Shown here: piece after piece, positions 6,903 to 7,212 of the stretch | Position numbering within the stretch: the first letter of the stretch is position 1 | How the letters are laid out: each line of letters opens with the position of its first letter | Assembly: GCA_021812505.1 (NCBI GenBank) | Contig: JAKANG010000060.1 | Coordinates: 1 to 7,212 of the forward strand | Length of the DNA stretch: 7,212 nt | Reading direction: 5' to 3' | DNA from: Pseudomonadota bacterium | Lineage (GTDB): Bacteria > Pseudomonadota > Alphaproteobacteria > Rhizobiales > Beijerinckiaceae | Made by a program: the position numbers and the translations under genes | Notes under the pieces: generated by a model | What the model saw: only the letters and a program-made list of their open reading frames with translations | What the model was told of the DNA's origin: nothing | Database searches by the model: none

Positions 6903-6961
6903 TAAAATATAGCATTCATGTGTCGTGTAATATAAGATTAGTAAATGTATGCTTTATTTTA
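6903..6961. repeat. 17-bp imperfect inverted repeat, possible bidirectional terminator
   Basis: The left arm TAAAATATAGCATTCAT (6903-6919) and the reverse complement of the right arm ATGTATGCTTTATTTTA (6945-6961) match at 15 of 17 positions, separated by 25 bases. The inner part carries the AGCAT/ATGCT core, with an A-tract before it and a T-tract after it, so an RNA hairpin from either strand would end in a U-rich run. It sits 47 bases after the bluB stop, a fitting place for the end of the operon. Only three base pairs are G-C and the loop is long, so a strong intrinsic terminator is doubtful. A protein-binding dyad or the relic of a small element are alternatives. Confidence 0.5.
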
Positions 6962-6970
6962 ACGCTTTGT

Positions 6971-6985
6971 TTAATGACATATTAA
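6971..6985. repeat. Short dyad TTAAT-N5-ATTAA
   Basis: TTAAT (6971-6975) and ATTAA (6981-6985) form a perfect 5-base inverted repeat around GACAT. The size and symmetry suit a dimeric regulator site upstream of the gene at 7083, but in AT-rich DNA such a short dyad can arise by chance. Confidence 0.25.
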
Positions 6986-7012
6986 CTCGTGTTCCCTATT
7001 GTGGCCCCTGTG

Positions 7013-7047
7013 TGACGTTGGGTCCGTCAGCCTGACGTTTCCGTGAC
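7013..7047. promoter_or_regulatory. Repeated TGACGTT-like motifs before the last gene, possible operator
   Basis: TGACGTT occurs at 7013-7019 and again at 7033-7039, exactly 20 bases apart, and TGACTTC follows at 7044, 11 bases further. The second copy also forms an inverted repeat CGTCAG-C-CTGACG (7025-7037). Spacings of roughly one and two helical turns place the motifs on one face of the DNA, as for cooperatively bound regulators. No regulator is named from this. Confidence 0.3.
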
Positions 7048-7071
7048 TTCAGCCATCTGAGAATTGTTTTC

Positions 7072-7075
7072 GAGG
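7072..7075 (+). promoter_or_regulatory. Ribosome binding site of the last gene
   Basis: GAGG, within GAGGTGGAACG, ends 7 bases before the ATG at 7083. It is the main reason for calling a real gene start there, given that only 43 codons are in view. Confidence 0.55.
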
Positions 7076-7082
7076 TGGAACG

Positions 7083-7212
7083 ATGGGTCATTTTCCTCTT
7101 CAGTTCGAAGATCAGAGCGTTCCGTCGCGCGAGCGAAGGGATTCCGCCGCTTCATTGATCTTCATTGTGAAAAGAAGCCTGAACATTCTCTTCTGGGGAA
7201 TTGTGGCGGGCG
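7083..7212 (+). CDS. Start of an unrecognised, probably membrane-anchored protein, cut by the right edge
   Basis: The frame is open from the ATG at 7083 to the window edge, giving 43 residues. I do not recognise the family. The first 23 residues are polar and charged (with SRERRDS at 15-21). A hydrophobic stretch SLIFIV (24-29) follows, then a basic pair KR (30-31), then LNILFWGIVAG running into the edge from about residue 33, which looks like the beginning of a transmembrane helix with a cytoplasmic N-terminus. Such a start is seen in inner-membrane proteins of many kinds, including polysaccharide export and secretion components, but nothing here selects one. GC of the visible part is about 52% by hand count, lower than the cob genes. 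It has its own upstream spacer and is probably not part of the cobalamin operon. Confidence 0.55.
   Translation, partial: MGHFPLQFEDQSVPSRERRDSAASLIFIVKRSLNILFWGIVAG

Larger units (their letters stand above)
6856..7082. other. Gene-free spacer with an AT-rich first half
   Basis: No convincing gene lies between the bluB stop and the ATG at 7083. By hand count 6871-6990 is 25% GC and 6991-7080 about 53%, in sharp contrast to the GC-rich cob genes. It holds a 17-bp inverted repeat (6903-6961), a TGTATACA palindrome (6893-6900), a TTAAT dyad (6971-6985) and repeated TGAC motifs (7013-7047). A weak sigma-70-like pair is TTGAGC (6887-6892) and TAGCAT (6910-6915) with a 17-base gap, four of six matches each. 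That is too poor to call a promoter, though a promoter for the downstream gene must lie somewhere here. Confidence 0.7.

Noticed and set aside
6130..6915. Minus-strand frame covering bluB and part of the AT-rich spacer
   Set aside because: It is antisense to bluB, which has clear motifs; the start in AT-rich DNA has no ribosome site and the protein shows no domain.
6887..6915. TTGAGC / TAGCAT as a sigma-70 promoter
   Set aside because: There are only four of six matches in each box, and AT-rich DNA yields such pairs readily; it is noted in the spacer entry but not called.

Overview
The window is a stretch of a GC-rich bacterial chromosome carrying the central and late part of a cobalamin (vitamin B12) biosynthesis cluster. 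The gene set (CobJ, CobK, CobL fused as CbiE-CbiT, CobE, CobM, CobB, BluB) is that of the oxygen-dependent, late-cobalt-insertion route. Protein style and gene order suggest an alphaproteobacterium, most likely of the Hyphomicrobiales (Rhizobiales), perhaps a methanotroph or phototroph relative. That placement is an inference from familiarity, not a computed assignment.

Layout from left to right: cobJ on the + strand, cut by the left edge (2-604); cobK on the - strand (586-1332), meeting cobJ tail to tail with a 19-base overlap; cobL (1359-2570), cobE (2564-2971) and cobM (2968-3759) on the + strand, overlapping in series; cbiD on the - strand (3771-4853, or to 4886 with a TTG start); cobB (4901-6217) and bluB (6214-6855) on the + strand, joined by an ATGA stop/start overlap. 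A 227-base gene-free stretch follows (6856-7082). Its first half is very AT-rich (25% GC over 6871-6990 by hand count) and holds a clear 17-bp inverted repeat. A new + strand gene begins at 7083 with a good ribosome binding site and runs off the right edge; its first 43 residues look like the start of a membrane-anchored protein I do not recognise.

How the genes work together: CobJ, CobM and CbiD supply the C17, C11 and C1 methylations of the corrin ring. CobK reduces precorrin-6A. CobL adds the C5 and C15 methyls and removes the acetate carboxyl. CobB amidates the a and c side chains of hydrogenobyrinic acid. BluB makes the lower ligand base 5,6-dimethylbenzimidazole from FMNH2 and O2. CobE is a CbiG C-terminal-domain relative of poorly defined role. 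The C1 methyltransferase is the CbiD type usually tied to the anaerobic route rather than CobF, so the set is mixed. The early genes (cobI, cobG or cobZ, cobH) and the cobaltochelatase are not in view.

I see no new defence, mobile or regulatory system. The points most worth a second look are the two single-gene strand flips inside the cluster, the CbiD/CobF substitution, and the AT-rich, repeat-bearing spacer after bluB with the lower-GC gene behind it.
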